This document shows, piece by piece, positions 46,377 through 56,469 of a stretch of DNA of 64,000 nucleotides (position 1 is the stretch's first letter; the number at the start of each line of letters is the position of its first letter). Below the pieces are notes generated by a model that ran no database searches, was not told the DNA's origin, and saw only the letters and a program-made list of their open reading frames with translations. This DNA comes from Nitrosomonas sp. (GTDB taxonomy: Bacteria > Pseudomonadota > Gammaproteobacteria > Burkholderiales > Nitrosomonadaceae): assembly GCF_019635155.1 (NCBI RefSeq), contig NZ_JAHBZY010000019.1:1-64000 (forward strand), in the 5' to 3' direction. A program made the translations under genes and the position numbers.

Positions 46377-46978
46377 AATTTCGTCCTTTTACGGATTTGA
46401 CGCACCGTATCCTCAACCCCTGCAGATGCATCGATGCATGTGAAATAGCAGTAGCACTCCAGTTCGTCAGTGATACGATGGTATTGCTCGCTGATCTCTT
46501 CGATCGTCAATTCAGGCTTGGCATGGTGGACGGCGACGGCATCTCGTACAGGCAAGGCGACGAGGTCAGGTTTGGGGCCAAGTGCAAGAAACAAGCGTGG
46601 TACGGCGCGGTGAAGGTTCAGATAGGCACGCTGATACAGGAAGTCATGATAGGAGCGGGCGAAGATGATCACTTCACCCGGTTTCGTGCGGTGCAGGGTA
46701 ATGCGGCCCAGCACGTGATCGATCCCGTACCAGATACCCAGAAATACTGATTTGGCACTTCGCAAGGGTTTGACCATACCGGCGTTGCGCAGCCCCTCCG
46801 GAGCGGCTTTCTGCGGAGCACGGCCAAGCACACGCGACACGGATGGCATGATTCCGAAGGAGAAGTTCATGCGCCGTACAGAATAGTTTTCGGCTAGAAC
46901 CTCGGCTAGGCGATCGGCGACTGTCGTTTTGCCGCTGCCATCCGGGCCGACTACTACAATATAGCGAGCACGATTCAT
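46373..46978 (-). CDS. Thymidylate-kinase-like P-loop kinase in the polysaccharide operon
   Basis: A 201-aa kinase: Walker A VGPDGSGKTTVADRLAEVL near residue 10, RITLHRTKPGEVIIFARSYH (DR-like site with Arg), and LVALPVRDAVAVHHAKPELT IEEISEQYHR toward the lid. The fold is that of thymidylate kinases, but the housekeeping tmk motifs (ERY, TREPG) are absent. Such proteins recur in polysaccharide clusters next to nucleotidyltransferase-like proteins and may phosphorylate a sugar, lipid or polyol. The real substrate is unknown. Confidence 0.65.
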   Translation of the reverse strand: MNRARYIVVVGPDGSGKTTVADRLAEVLAENYSVRRMNFSFGIMPSVSRVLGRAPQKAAPEGLRNAGMVKPLRSAKSVFLGIWYGIDHVLGRITLHRTKPGEVIIFARSYHDFLYQRAYLNLHRAVPRLFLALGPKPDLVALPVRDAVAVHHAKPELTIEEISEQYHRITDELECYCYFTCIDASAGVEDTVRQIRKRTKL

Positions 46979-47838
46979 TGATGATGCCCCTGTGTCTTTT
47001 TGTCTGCTGTACGGACTTCGTCAAGCTTCAGGTTGATGAGGAACTCATAAAAGGCTCGTAGTAGTGCGAATCGCAGTCCTGCCTTGCCATCAAGGAATCC
47101 ACCATTGAATACGTAGAGATAAAGAAATCCCGCCAACGGGCGAAAGGGTAGCCGCATGTATAGCTGTTTAAGACCCTTCCGCCTCAGACCTGGGTCACGG
47201 GAAAAGATCAGCTTCGACTCCCCCTTCACACCTTTCGCTTTTTCTTCGGCTTCTGCGGTAGAATACCGATTGTGTCGGTCAATCCAGTATGCAAGGCCTT
47301 TAGCAAAAGGGTAATGTAACAGATGGCCTGAAAGTCGCATTGTTTGAAGATCGCAATGATATTCCTCATTGATTTCCCGCTCCACTCGTACTGATGGTGC
47401 ATGACATAATCTTCCAAACCATGTAGGGTAACCCGAAGAACGGCGGATCCATTGCCCCATAAAGAAATCTTTTCGGCGCATATAAGCCATACCAAAACCT
47501 TCAGTAACAAGACGTTTAAAAACTTGATGCAATTCAAGAACAAGCTCCTCGGAGATTGCCTCGTCGGCATCAAGAAAAAAGACCCACTCATTTACTTTGG
47601 GCATTTCCTTAAGTGCAAAATTGCGCTGGCTAGCATATCCAACAAAGGTGTTCTGGAATACTTTAGCACTGTTCAATAGCGCTAACTCAACTGTAGAATC
47701 ATCGCTAAAGCTATCGAGTACAATAATCTCAGAAAAATGATGTATCGCTGATTTTATTGCGTTTGCAATCACTTCCTCTTCATTTTTTGTGAGAATTACA
47801 ACAGTGATAGGAAGTTTTTCACCGTTTATTGAATTCAT
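46975..47838 (-). CDS. Family 2 glycosyltransferase (WaaE/LpsC-like)
   Basis: A 287-aa GT-A enzyme: PITVVILTKNEEEVIANAIK, SEIIVLDSFSDDSTVELAL, FVGYASQRNFALKEMP and VFFLDADEAISEELV with the metal-binding DAD. The motif GYASQRNFAL and the aromatic tail region are typical of LPS-core transferases of the WaaE type. It overlaps the next gene by 4 bases and the preceding one by 20. Confidence 0.88.
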   Translation of the reverse strand: MNSINGEKLPITVVILTKNEEEVIANAIKSAIHHFSEIIVLDSFSDDSTVELALLNSAKVFQNTFVGYASQRNFALKEMPKVNEWVFFLDADEAISEELVLELHQVFKRLVTEGFGMAYMRRKDFFMGQWIRRSSGYPTWFGRLCHAPSVRVEREINEEYHCDLQTMRLSGHLLHYPFAKGLAYWIDRHNRYSTAEAEEKAKGVKGESKLIFSRDPGLRRKGLKQLYMRLPFRPLAGFLYLYVFNGGFLDGKAGLRFALLRAFYEFLINLKLDEVRTADKKTQGHHQ

Positions 47839-48913
47839 TATATATCTCAGCTAAACGTTGTACTGAATTATCCCAACTGAACAAATTTGAACGTTCTTGA
47901 ATACGAGCACGTTCAGTTAGTGCCGTTGTATTATCAAAACCAAGCGCTAGAACACGCAAAATTTCATCTTTACGATTTAAATCAAAGGAATATTCAGTCT
48001 CCCCCACAATTTCGTCTAGAGCCGATCCTCTGGCTGCCAGAACAAGAGCACCACAACGAGCTGCTTCCAATGCTGGTAAACCGAATCCCTCATAAATAGA
48101 AGGAATCAAAAGTGCTGTACAATTACTATAAAGCTGGCGCAGCGAAATATTATTAATCCCGTATAAATGAAGAAACGTATTGGTCGACAATCCGAGTGAA
48201 GTTGCGTAAGCATACTCGTCGGCAGAGAGCGAATTACTTCCCACTATAACAAGCCGGTTCTCTAAACCTTGTTTACGTGCTTCTGCCATAAATGACAGTA
48301 CATATGGAAAATTCTTACAATATCCACGAGTACCTACATAGAGAAAATAACCTTGTGGTTCGATAAGTTCCTCACCAATTACAAAAGGAGCAGTAAAAGG
48401 TTCTGGAAAAAATTCCTCATCAACACCGTTATAAACTACTTCAACAATGCCAGAATTTATGTCAGGGTAGTGACGCAATAAGTCTTGCTTCGTTCTTTCA
48501 GAAACTACAATTATCCGATCAGCAAAGTTACATGCACGCTTTTTGATATATGCTAGTAGCGGATCACGGAAGTTAGAAGGAAATAATTCATTCATAAAGT
48601 CGTGGATAGTAACTACGTTGAACCGTGCCTTCTTAGATATACGATAGTAACTTGAATGAAATATATCTGATTCTATTTGTGAACCGAGGAATCTACGCAC
48701 ATAAGTTGGGCTACTTTCTGAAATTATTGGGTGTGTAAGTGTAAGCTCTCGACGAAAAACATTATTTTTTGCTCCGGATCCTTCAAGAAAGTATAAATCC
48801 AATGCTATTTTATCTAGGCGTTCAATGTTTTTCGCCCATACTCTGCTCACACCACCAACAGTCTGCAATTCGAAAATGAAATTATCACAAAGAATCACTT
48901 TACTATACCGCAA
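47819..48913 (-). CDS. Family 4 (GT-B) glycosyltransferase
   Basis: A 364-aa transferase with GT-B fold. The GT4 signature is near the C-terminus: CTALLIPSIYEGFGLPALEA, ARCGALVLAARGSALDEIVG. The N-terminal half holds ARFNVVTIHDFMNELFPSNF and the linker ADRIIVVSERTKQDLLRHYP. It should use a nucleotide-activated sugar with retention. Base composition is AT-richer than that of the genes at 44-47 kb. It overlaps its neighbours by about 20 bases. Confidence 0.9.
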   Translation of the reverse strand: MRYSKVILCDNFIFELQTVGGVSRVWAKNIERLDKIALDLYFLEGSGAKNNVFRRELTLTHPIISESSPTYVRRFLGSQIESDIFHSSYYRISKKARFNVVTIHDFMNELFPSNFRDPLLAYIKKRACNFADRIIVVSERTKQDLLRHYPDINSGIVEVVYNGVDEEFFPEPFTAPFVIGEELIEPQGYFLYVGTRGYCKNFPYVLSFMAEARKQGLENRLVIVGSNSLSADEYAYATSLGLSTNTFLHLYGINNISLRQLYSNCTALLIPSIYEGFGLPALEAARCGALVLAARGSALDEIVGETEYSFDLNRKDEILRVLALGFDNTTALTERARIQERSNLFSWDNSVQRLAEIYNEFNKR

Positions 48914-49884
48914 ACGCGTTCGGCCAAATCATTTCCTTGATGCAAGAGTGCAAGAAGTGCAAGAACTGCTGCAGCCTCTCCACCAGGAGTGTTTCTGAAT
49001 TCATTAAGAAAGTAGATCGCAGATTCTCTAGCATTCCAGGAGCCGAATTCACGTTTAAAATTGCGATGATGTTGACCTAGCCAATATGCAACACGATCCG
49101 TCATAGCTGGTGCAAATTCAGTGAAGAATTCCCAATCAATTATTGCAAAAATTGATTTATCAAAATCTGTTTCTAATTTACTAAAAACATTTTCTGATCC
49201 AAGATCACAATGAGCAGCACATACTGCAAAAAAGTTATCTGAAGCAATCTGCTGCACAACTTCAATAATTGCTGGATTAGTAATTCTTTTTTTTATGGAA
49301 GAAAACCATCCAAAAGCGCTTATTGGTTGTGATATGGGAGCATCTGATGAACGCAATGAAGCAATTGCATTAAAAATATAATCAGGTATTCCTTTTGATT
49401 TCTCGTGGATACTCAAATTATCATTAATAGCACTCATACTTAAAGCACAAATACCATTTGAATCAATAAAATTCACAGCTCGAGGAATATCGAAGGGTAA
49501 TTCAACATGCTCTAGCTGCTTTAAAATTTCACGTTCACGTACTATTCCTGAGCGTGCAGCCTCGGTTAACGCAATCTTGGTAACAGTTAATGGCTTACCT
49601 TTCCCATCAAGTTCGAATACATAGACACGGCCATTTTGTGCAATTTTGTGCAATAAGATGGCTAAAGCTCCATCCGGTGCTTTGACTGGTATCTTTGATA
49701 CTACATCTGAAATTAGTTTCAATCTTCGTGGAACTCTTCGAAAAATCAGAAGGTTTATAGCATTCATTAAATATGCAATTTTTCTTTTTAAAGAATAACG
49801 TGGATAAAACCTATGTAATGCAGCCAAGGAATCGATTATGTTCGCTCCTGAATAATAAAAATCTATAAGATACATCATCCTCAT
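48895..49884 (-). CDS. Phosphotransferase/kinase-like protein (APH fold)
   Basis: A 329-aa protein. Kinase-type motifs of the aminoglycoside/choline kinase fold are visible: CAAHCDLGSENVFSK (catalytic Asp and Asn) and FAIIDWEFFTEFAP (metal-binding Asp), with KGKPLTVTKIALTEAARSG as the probable lysine region. It is first in the coupled string. Related kinases in polysaccharide loci are thought to phosphorylate sugars, but the substrate is unknown here. It starts with MRMMYLIDFYYSGANIIDSL, so Met-1, -3 or -4 could be the start. Confidence 0.6.
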   Translation of the reverse strand: MRMMYLIDFYYSGANIIDSLAALHRFYPRYSLKRKIAYLMNAINLLIFRRVPRRLKLISDVVSKIPVKAPDGALAILLHKIAQNGRVYVFELDGKGKPLTVTKIALTEAARSGIVREREILKQLEHVELPFDIPRAVNFIDSNGICALSMSAINDNLSIHEKSKGIPDYIFNAIASLRSSDAPISQPISAFGWFSSIKKRITNPAIIEVVQQIASDNFFAVCAAHCDLGSENVFSKLETDFDKSIFAIIDWEFFTEFAPAMTDRVAYWLGQHHRNFKREFGSWNARESAIYFLNEFRNTPGGEAAAVLALLALLHQGNDLAERVCGIVK

Positions 49885-50305
49885 AATTCAAATTATTTCA
49901 TCAAAATAGCATGTGTTGATTTCTATAAAGAATCAAAGATTCTATTTTAACTATCACCACATAATTTGTTGTAAACATTCAAGGCATTCCTAAAAAGTTC
50001 CAAGAAAATCCTAAATAATTTCGTATTGAATACTCCAAAGCTTCATCCATTCATTCGCATTTGCCACTTTTCCGAGCTGTTTATAACCTATTACCTCGTC
50101 AAGAGCCGCCATGAACAAAAGTCCTCAATATGAGGTACCACCAAGCATGGCTAGTATAAATTCACCCCCTAAATCATCCTTTAATCAATTATGCAAATTA
50201 ACCAACTAGATAGATTACTAAAATCGTTCTTGCTCCAAACAAATTCTTTAATTCTAAAACTGAAAATTAACATTGATTCTTTTATAGCACCCACGATACA
50301 TCGAC
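49885..50305. other. Gene-free 421-bp gap inside the polysaccharide locus
   Basis: AT-rich, with no convincing gene. A 33-codon minus-strand frame (MAALDEVIGYKQLGKVANAN, then EWMKLWSIQYEII) lies near 50.0-50.1 kb without a ribosome site; it could be the end of a lost gene. The gap separates gmd, wecA-like, wzc and wza from the glycosyltransferase string and may hold a promoter for it. Confidence 0.5.
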
Positions 50306-51391
50306 CTATTCCTTGTAGTCATATGCCTGATAACCATTTTGTTTGATCAGGGCATATTTCTCAGCAGATTTCAAATCCTCTCGCATCATTTCCGCAACCA
50401 ATTCCTCAAAACTGATTTTGGGTGTCCACCCCAATTTTTCTTTAGCTTTGGCCGGATTGCCTAGCAATGTTTCGACTTCCGCCGGACGGAAGTAACGAGG
50501 ATCGACACACACAATTACATTCCCTTTCTGGTCGATGCCGGTTTCATTGATACCTTCCCCTTGCCAGGTTATTTCGAGCCCTACTTCTTTTGCTGCAATG
50601 GTTACAAAATCTCGAACTGAGTATTGCACACCGGTTGCAATGACAAAATCTTCCGGTTCTTCCTGCTGCAACATCATCCATTGCATACGCACATAATCCT
50701 TGGCATGCCCCCAATCCCGTTTGGCGTTCATATTCCCGAGATACAAACAATTCTGCATCCCTAACTTGATACGTGCCAATGCCCGTGTAATTTTGCGGGT
50801 TACAAAAGTTTCTCCTCGAATGGGAGATTCATGATTAAACAAAATACCATTGCAGGCATACATACCATAAGATTCCCGGTAGTTTACTGTTATCCAGTAG
50901 GCGTATAACTTGGCAACGCCGTATGGTGAGCGAGGATAAAACGGAGTCGTTTCCGATTGAGGTATCTCTTGAACTTTTCCATATAATTCGGATGTAGAAG
51001 CCTGATAAAAACGAGTCTTTTTTTCCAAACCAAGAATGCGTATGGCTTCCAACAAGCGTAATGTGCCAATGGCATCCGAATCAGCGGTATATTCCGGTTC
51101 TTCAAAAGAAACCGCAACGTGTGATTGCGCCGCGAGATTGTAAATCTCATCCGGCTGCACCTGTTGAATGATACGAGTCAAGCTGGAAGAATCGGTCATG
51201 TCACCGTGATGCAAAATAAAACGCACATGCTTTTCGTGCGGATCTTGATAGAGATGATCGATACGATCGGTATTAAATAGCGACGTGCGGCGTTTGATAC
51301 CGTGTACTTCATAGTCTTTATCAAGAAGAAACTCAGCCAAATAGGCACCATCCTGGCCAGTCACTCCAGTAATCAATGCTTTTTTATTCAC
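50306..51391 (-). CDS. gmd: GDP-mannose 4,6-dehydratase
   Basis: A 361-aa enzyme: NADP-binding [57 protein letters not shown], the catalytic [20 protein letters not shown] and [20 protein letters not shown]. It removes water from GDP-D-mannose to give the 4-keto-6-deoxy intermediate used by Fcl. Its Fcl partner is 9 kb away at the other end of the locus, which is unusual because the two are often adjacent. Confidence 0.96.
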   Translation of the reverse strand: MNKKALITGVTGQDGAYLAEFLLDKDYEVHGIKRRTSLFNTDRIDHLYQDPHEKHVRFILHHGDMTDSSSLTRIIQQVQPDEIYNLAAQSHVAVSFEEPEYTADSDAIGTLRLLEAIRILGLEKKTRFYQASTSELYGKVQEIPQSETTPFYPRSPYGVAKLYAYWITVNYRESYGMYACNGILFNHESPIRGETFVTRKITRALARIKLGMQNCLYLGNMNAKRDWGHAKDYVRMQWMMLQQEEPEDFVIATGVQYSVRDFVTIAAKEVGLEITWQGEGINETGIDQKGNVIVCVDPRYFRPAEVETLLGNPAKAKEKLGWTPKISFEELVAEMMREDLKSAEKYALIKQNGYQAYDYKE

Positions 51392-51421
51392 AACTTATTG
51401 TTTTCCTCTGTTTTTTTAAAT

Positions 51422-52921
51422 TCAACGCACAACTTCGAATGACAATGCTTGTGGCCCTAGTCTACGGCGGCTCTTGACTTTAGATTCCCCAAAGGCCCCG
51501 CCTGCAGCATCAATGGCAGAATCAAAATCGGTTTTGCGATTGGAGAAACGATGCAGGTGAATACCCTGTCGATCAATAAGCTGCCGCTGAAGAGATGCTA
51601 TATATAATCTCACCATGTCCTTTGAAGCACGATCTTTCTTATCAAGCCAAATATGGAGTGTTATTGCAAATTTTTTCCCGGAATCGCCTGGCTCCGGTGA
51701 TTTTTTGAACACCCTCAACCAATAATCCAATTCGGGTCCAAGCTCATCACTGACCGTCTTGGCAATAACTTCTGTTTCATTCTTAGTGTAGTTACCGATC
51801 AGAACTTTGTTATTCGAGACAGGTGCAAACCCTAGCCGGGTATTCAGCAGGATATGAAAATTCCGCAGCAAAGCGATAAAACGTAGCGGTTTATACGTTA
51901 AGTAGAAATATCCGGTTGATACAATAATAAAACCTAGCAGCATGGTAAATTCCGGAACACCCAGATACATACCGGTAAGTCCAATTATTCCAAGTAAACA
52001 GTGTAAAAAAACCATGGTAAAAACGATTTCCGTAACCCTGAGACCGGATCTCATCAGTAAATGGTGCAAGTGTTGCCGATCCGCAGCAAAAGGAGATTGC
52101 CCGGCACTCATCCGGCGCAGCATGACTCCGAACATATCCATCAGTGGAACAGAAAAGAGCCAAATTGCCGTTACCGGCGTAATTGCAGGATTGGGATTTT
52201 GAGAAAGATCAACCAGCAACCAGGCAAACATCAATCCCAGCAACATACTGCCATTATCACCAAGAAAAACCCGTGCACGGTGTTGATAAAAATGCCGGAG
52301 GTTATAATATAAAAAACCAATTACTCCTCCTGCAAGCGCACAGATCAATATTAGATTATGATGATCTTCTGCTAAATACGCTGTCACACCAATTAACAAC
52401 AAACTCGTAAGAGCAATGGAACCAGACAGTCCATCAATACCGTCGATCATGTTCAGTGCGTTGATTCCACCAATAGTAGCAATCAAAGTAAAAGCAATAC
52501 CAAAGACTCCAAGTTGCAAAGGAAATCCAAATAACAACCCGCCGAGTTCGTGCAGTACTACTCCTCCAAATATGATCATGAGAAGCGCAACAATTGTCTG
52601 AATTACGAAACGTAATTTGTAGCCGAGCTTAATTGCATCATCAACAAAGCCGGTGATATAAATAAGAATGGAACAAGCCGCCAAAACAATACATTTTTGC
52701 AAATGTTCAGGATAATGATTAATCAAAATAGTGAGCGCGTAACATAGCGCTGCTAATACGCCAATTCCCCCTACAAACGGCGTATGCATATCATGCAATT
52801 TATGCGCATCGTCTGGTTCATCCGCCAAACTAAAGACGTACATTAAGGAAACAGTTACTCGAATAATAAGTATTGACAAAAAAATACTGATTAAGAACAC
52901 AACAACTAAGTTGATATCCAT
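51422..52921 (-). CDS. WecA/MraY-family glycosyl-1-phosphate transferase with C-terminal extension
   Basis: A 499-aa membrane protein. The first 350 residues are a polyprenyl-phosphate N-acetylhexosamine-1-phosphate transferase: DDAHKLHDMHTPFVGGIGVL, NALNMIDGIDGLSG, FLGDNGSMLLGLMFAWLLVD and QHLHHLLMRSGL. It starts assembly on undecaprenyl phosphate. After the last helix a 150-residue soluble part follows (VSNNKVLIGNYTKNETEVIA, LDKKDRASKDMVRLYIASLQ) that standard WecA (about 360 aa) does not have. It is 9 bp behind wzc. No wecB/C genes are near. Confidence 0.85.
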   Translation of the reverse strand: MDINLVVVFLISIFLSILIIRVTVSLMYVFSLADEPDDAHKLHDMHTPFVGGIGVLAALCYALTILINHYPEHLQKCIVLAACSILIYITGFVDDAIKLGYKLRFVIQTIVALLMIIFGGVVLHELGGLLFGFPLQLGVFGIAFTLIATIGGINALNMIDGIDGLSGSIALTSLLLIGVTAYLAEDHHNLILICALAGGVIGFLYYNLRHFYQHRARVFLGDNGSMLLGLMFAWLLVDLSQNPNPAITPVTAIWLFSVPLMDMFGVMLRRMSAGQSPFAADRQHLHHLLMRSGLRVTEIVFTMVFLHCLLGIIGLTGMYLGVPEFTMLLGFIIVSTGYFYLTYKPLRFIALLRNFHILLNTRLGFAPVSNNKVLIGNYTKNETEVIAKTVSDELGPELDYWLRVFKKSPEPGDSGKKFAITLHIWLDKKDRASKDMVRLYIASLQRQLIDRQGIHLHRFSNRKTDFDSAIDAAGGAFGESKVKSRRRLGPQALSFEVVR

Positions 52922-52929
52922 GATTATGA

Positions 52930-55203
52930 CTACCTTGGTTTATGGTAACTATATTGATAAACATACTTGCCATAGCGATAGCCATATCCGTAGCGGGAAG
53001 AGGATTGCGGCATATCATTAAATACGATGCCCTTAATCGGAATACCCGACTGAGAGAATCTTCTAATACTTTGTTCCAATTCACGTTTGGTATGTGATCC
53101 AGCTTTTATGACCATAAATACCGCACCTGCCAATCGGCTGATAATTGCGGCATCGGTCACTGCCAAGATAGGCGGGGAATCGATAATGATCAGATCATAT
53201 TGTTTGGTCAATCCATCCAGAAGCAAACCAAAACGTTCATGAAGTAATAATTCGGATGGATTGGGCGGAATAGTTCCGGTAGGAATAAAATTGATATTGG
53301 CTGACGGTATTTCACGCGTGGCATCTTGAACAGATCGTGTATTAAGTATAACTTCGGATAAGCCATTTTCACGATTTGTCCCTAATGATTTATTGATCTC
53401 GCCTTTGCGCATATCGGCATCGATCAATAATATTTTCTTGCCTGCATCGGCCATTACTATCGCGAAATTCATAGCAACGAATGATTTACCGACACCCGGA
53501 CTTGGTCCGGTAATGACAATAATATTGTTCTGCGCTTCCAATAAAGAAAAATGAATCGTCGTACGCAAACTCCGCAGACTTTCAACGGCCACGTCTTCTT
53601 TGTTACGAAGCGATAGAACAGCCGGCCTGTTATGTCTGATTGATTTGCTCGGTTTACTCAATTCCTTATCGAGTAGTTCTTGATCCTTACTATGGTGAAT
53701 AGTGGCGTACACAGGAATGTGCAATTGCTTTTCGACCAGATCCGGATCCTCGATCCCGCGCAACAGCGATTTACGGACAAAAACTGCTACGATTCCAAGG
53801 AATAAGCCCAGAATAAAAGCTACGCCGATAATCAACAATTTATTCGGCTTAATCGCCTTATCCGGTAATACCGCGTAATCGATGACTCTGACATCTCCCA
53901 CCGTACCTGCTTTTGCCACACGCAATGTCTGCGCATTATTCAGCAAGGTGGTATAAAGGTTAGTGCTCACCTTGACATCGCCCGATAATTCCAAGACGAC
54001 TTGCTGGGTTTCCGGCAATGCTTTGATCATTTGATTATGTGATTGCAGTTGTGCTTGCAGCCGTGCAATCTGTTTATCCACTGCAATTACATTCGGATGA
54101 GATTCGGTAAATTTTTGCCGCAATTCATCGCGCTTCTGCTGCAAAAGGGTAATTTGTGTTTTTATTTCGACGACCCCGGTCAAGGTATTTTGTGTCTCAA
54201 TATCCAGATTGACAGAGCCTTTCTGATTTTTATATTCATTCAGAGCAGCTATCGAAGCTTCCATCTGTTCTTTGAGAATTGGCAATTGTTTATCAAGAAA
54301 TTCCAATGTTTTTTGCGACTCGGCAGATTTATGCTCAACGTTCTGCTGCACATAAATATTGGCAATCTCATTTAGTACCCGGACAGCATGTGCAGCATTT
54401 GCCGATTCCAGCGTCAACTCCAAGATTCCCGTGCTTTTCCCTTTTTCAGACACGGTCAAATTATTTCTAAGTTGCCGTATTGCGTTATGTGCAGATTGCC
54501 GCATCAGGGTAAATTGCGTTCCGGGGCGTGCTTTTAATAACGATATGAATAAGCTGATAGGTTGCTGATGATTTCCAATTTGCTGATTTAACAGTTTTCC
54601 TACCTCACCCTCAGCAATCAATTCATCATGATAAAAAAGTTGGAACTGACCTTGATGACCTGCTAGCAAGACGAATTCCTTATCCCTAAACGCATCCGGC
54701 ATCGTCAGCGTGTTAACCTGGATCGCTTCTCCGCCCCAGGCATATCCAGTTTGCCCAAAGAGCGGACTGGACACTGCATTCTCCGGATTATTGCGTCCAA
54801 ACCTTCTCGCAATTGCTTCACCAACAAAAGGGAAAGTCTTTGGTTTGGCAATAACTTCCAGATCCAGATTATTAATGACGGCCCCAAGCACCTTTCTGGA
54901 TTTGATCAGCTCGATTTCAGCCATTACCGGAAGTTTACCTCCAAACATATCGGTTAATGGCTCCACACCGATCATTGATTGTGATTTCTCATTCACTTGC
55001 AGCATCGCATCGACTTTATAAATCGGTGTATCGATAAAGGCTTTACCAATGCCCAGCAGGAAAACAATAAGCGTTATTATCAGGATTAGCCATTTGCCAT
55101 CCATCACAATACTTAACAACTCACCCAAATTGATTACATCGTTCTCGTTATCTGGACCGAACTGGGTTAAGTGACTCGAATTATCCGGGTGCGAATTAGG
55201 CAT
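52930..55203 (-). CDS. wzc: Wzc-type tyrosine autokinase/chain-length regulator
   Basis: A 757-aa fusion. An N-terminal Wzz domain spans two helices (LILIITLIVFLLGIGKAFID and LLIIGVAFILGLFLGIVAVF) with a long coiled-coil periplasmic region between. The C-terminal BY-kinase has Walker A GPSPGVGKS, Walker A' LLIDADMRKGEINKSL, Walker B LIIIDSPPIL and a tyrosine-rich tail (SSRYGYGYRYGKYVYQYSY) for autophosphorylation. It works with Wza in export and is dephosphorylated by Wzb (58955). The length exceeds E. coli Wzc (720 aa) slightly. Confidence 0.93.
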   Translation of the reverse strand: MPNSHPDNSSHLTQFGPDNENDVINLGELLSIVMDGKWLILIITLIVFLLGIGKAFIDTPIYKVDAMLQVNEKSQSMIGVEPLTDMFGGKLPVMAEIELIKSRKVLGAVINNLDLEVIAKPKTFPFVGEAIARRFGRNNPENAVSSPLFGQTGYAWGGEAIQVNTLTMPDAFRDKEFVLLAGHQGQFQLFYHDELIAEGEVGKLLNQQIGNHQQPISLFISLLKARPGTQFTLMRQSAHNAIRQLRNNLTVSEKGKSTGILELTLESANAAHAVRVLNEIANIYVQQNVEHKSAESQKTLEFLDKQLPILKEQMEASIAALNEYKNQKGSVNLDIETQNTLTGVVEIKTQITLLQQKRDELRQKFTESHPNVIAVDKQIARLQAQLQSHNQMIKALPETQQVVLELSGDVKVSTNLYTTLLNNAQTLRVAKAGTVGDVRVIDYAVLPDKAIKPNKLLIIGVAFILGLFLGIVAVFVRKSLLRGIEDPDLVEKQLHIPVYATIHHSKDQELLDKELSKPSKSIRHNRPAVLSLRNKEDVAVESLRSLRTTIHFSLLEAQNNIIVITGPSPGVGKSFVAMNFAIVMADAGKKILLIDADMRKGEINKSLGTNRENGLSEVILNTRSVQDATREIPSANINFIPTGTIPPNPSELLLHERFGLLLDGLTKQYDLIIIDSPPILAVTDAAIISRLAGAVFMVIKAGSHTKRELEQSIRRFSQSGIPIKGIVFNDMPQSSSRYGYGYRYGKYVYQYSYHKPR

Positions 55204-55224
55204 GGGCGATATGCAAGTAAATTA

Positions 55225-56469
55225 TCAAGGGATGGTTCTGAATGGCTGGACACGTAAGGATCCGTCAAACAAATTCAGCAAATCGACGGTCGGTTGAATT
55301 TGTCCGATGATCTGATTCCAGCGGATACCTTCCGCCCGGTCTACAAAAACCACGTCACGCGGTTGTAAAGGGAAGCGTTCCGCTAAAATAAACGCATCGG
55401 GCGATTTCGCATCCAAATGGTATATGGCGGATTTTCCCAGAGCGCTTCTAAACACGAAGACTCTCGCTGCGTCCGATGTTTCTTGATCAATCCCAGCCGC
55501 TTCGGTCAGCGCTTCGGTCAAAGTCATGCGTGCTTTATTCATCACGACACTCCGCGGCCGAACACCAAAACCGCGCCCCAGGTTGGTCTCACCCAATACA
55601 AAAACCTTATTAAATTCGTTATCCGGCACGTTAAGAACATCACCATGCCTGAGCAATACGTTTTGCTTAACATCACCACCTTCGTAAAGGCTTAATAGAT
55701 TGATGCTGTAGGTTTGATCATTCCGCGTTAAAGTGATATTGCGTAGATCCGCTCTCGGCGTTACGCCGCCAGCACTATTGATCGCTTCCAGAACGGTTAG
55801 CGGTATATCTCTAACTAAATGAATTCCAGGCTGCGCAACCTCGCCCACCACATAAACCCGTTGACTGCGATAGCCGGCCACGCGAACATCAAGCTGAACA
55901 TTCTCAATATACTTGGAAAGTTTGAACGTTAATTCATCGCGAATTTCTTCAACTGTTCTACCTGCCGCTCGAATGACACCGGCGTAAGGGTAAAAAAAAG
56001 TACCGTCTTCGCCTACTACATTGCCAGCCATTTCCGCGCTTCTAAATTCACCTGCAGGAATCGTTAATTCCGGATGTCCCCAAACCGTGATATTCAGAAT
56101 ATCCCGTGGCCCCACCCGGTATTGATCATAAGGCTCTACTTCTGGAGTACCTTTTATAGTTTTGGAACCAATACGGTAATCGAAATAATGATTGGCAACA
56201 TTGTCAGGTCCGAGGCTGCGATTATTGATATCCTTTTCCATATCAATAATTAGCTGCGCATTAATCGTTTGAATATTGAGTCTTTTTAGAATTGTTTCAT
56301 TATCCTCGTCAACTGGCATTTCCACGCTTGATTTGGTCGCAAATGCCCTCATATGTTGCCCTGGAATCAGAGTGCAGGCAGCCAAATGACTCAATATGAT
56401 TGGAATGAAAATAATAATTACCCACTTGAGAATTACTTCATCGATATGCAGTAATTTATATAACTTCAA
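55225..56469 (-). CDS. wza: Outer-membrane polysaccharide export lipoprotein Wza
   Basis: A 414-aa protein with a lipobox LAAC after the signal helix (residues about 12-32: VILKWVIIIFIPIILSHLAA). The polysaccharide-export domain reads YRVGPRDILNITVWGHPELT, VRAAGRTVEEIRDELTFKLS, followed by SLBB domains (VYVVGEVAQPGIHLVRDIPL). Octamers form the export channel of Wza type. It is the first gene of wza-wzc-wecA-gmd. The 274 bp before it up to glmS hold no gene. Confidence 0.92.
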   Translation of the reverse strand: MKLYKLLHIDEVILKWVIIIFIPIILSHLAACTLIPGQHMRAFATKSSVEMPVDEDNETILKRLNIQTINAQLIIDMEKDINNRSLGPDNVANHYFDYRIGSKTIKGTPEVEPYDQYRVGPRDILNITVWGHPELTIPAGEFRSAEMAGNVVGEDGTFFYPYAGVIRAAGRTVEEIRDELTFKLSKYIENVQLDVRVAGYRSQRVYVVGEVAQPGIHLVRDIPLTVLEAINSAGGVTPRADLRNITLTRNDQTYSINLLSLYEGGDVKQNVLLRHGDVLNVPDNEFNKVFVLGETNLGRGFGVRPRSVVMNKARMTLTEALTEAAGIDQETSDAARVFVFRSALGKSAIYHLDAKSPDAFILAERFPLQPRDVVFVDRAEGIRWNQIIGQIQPTVDLLNLFDGSLRVQPFRTIP

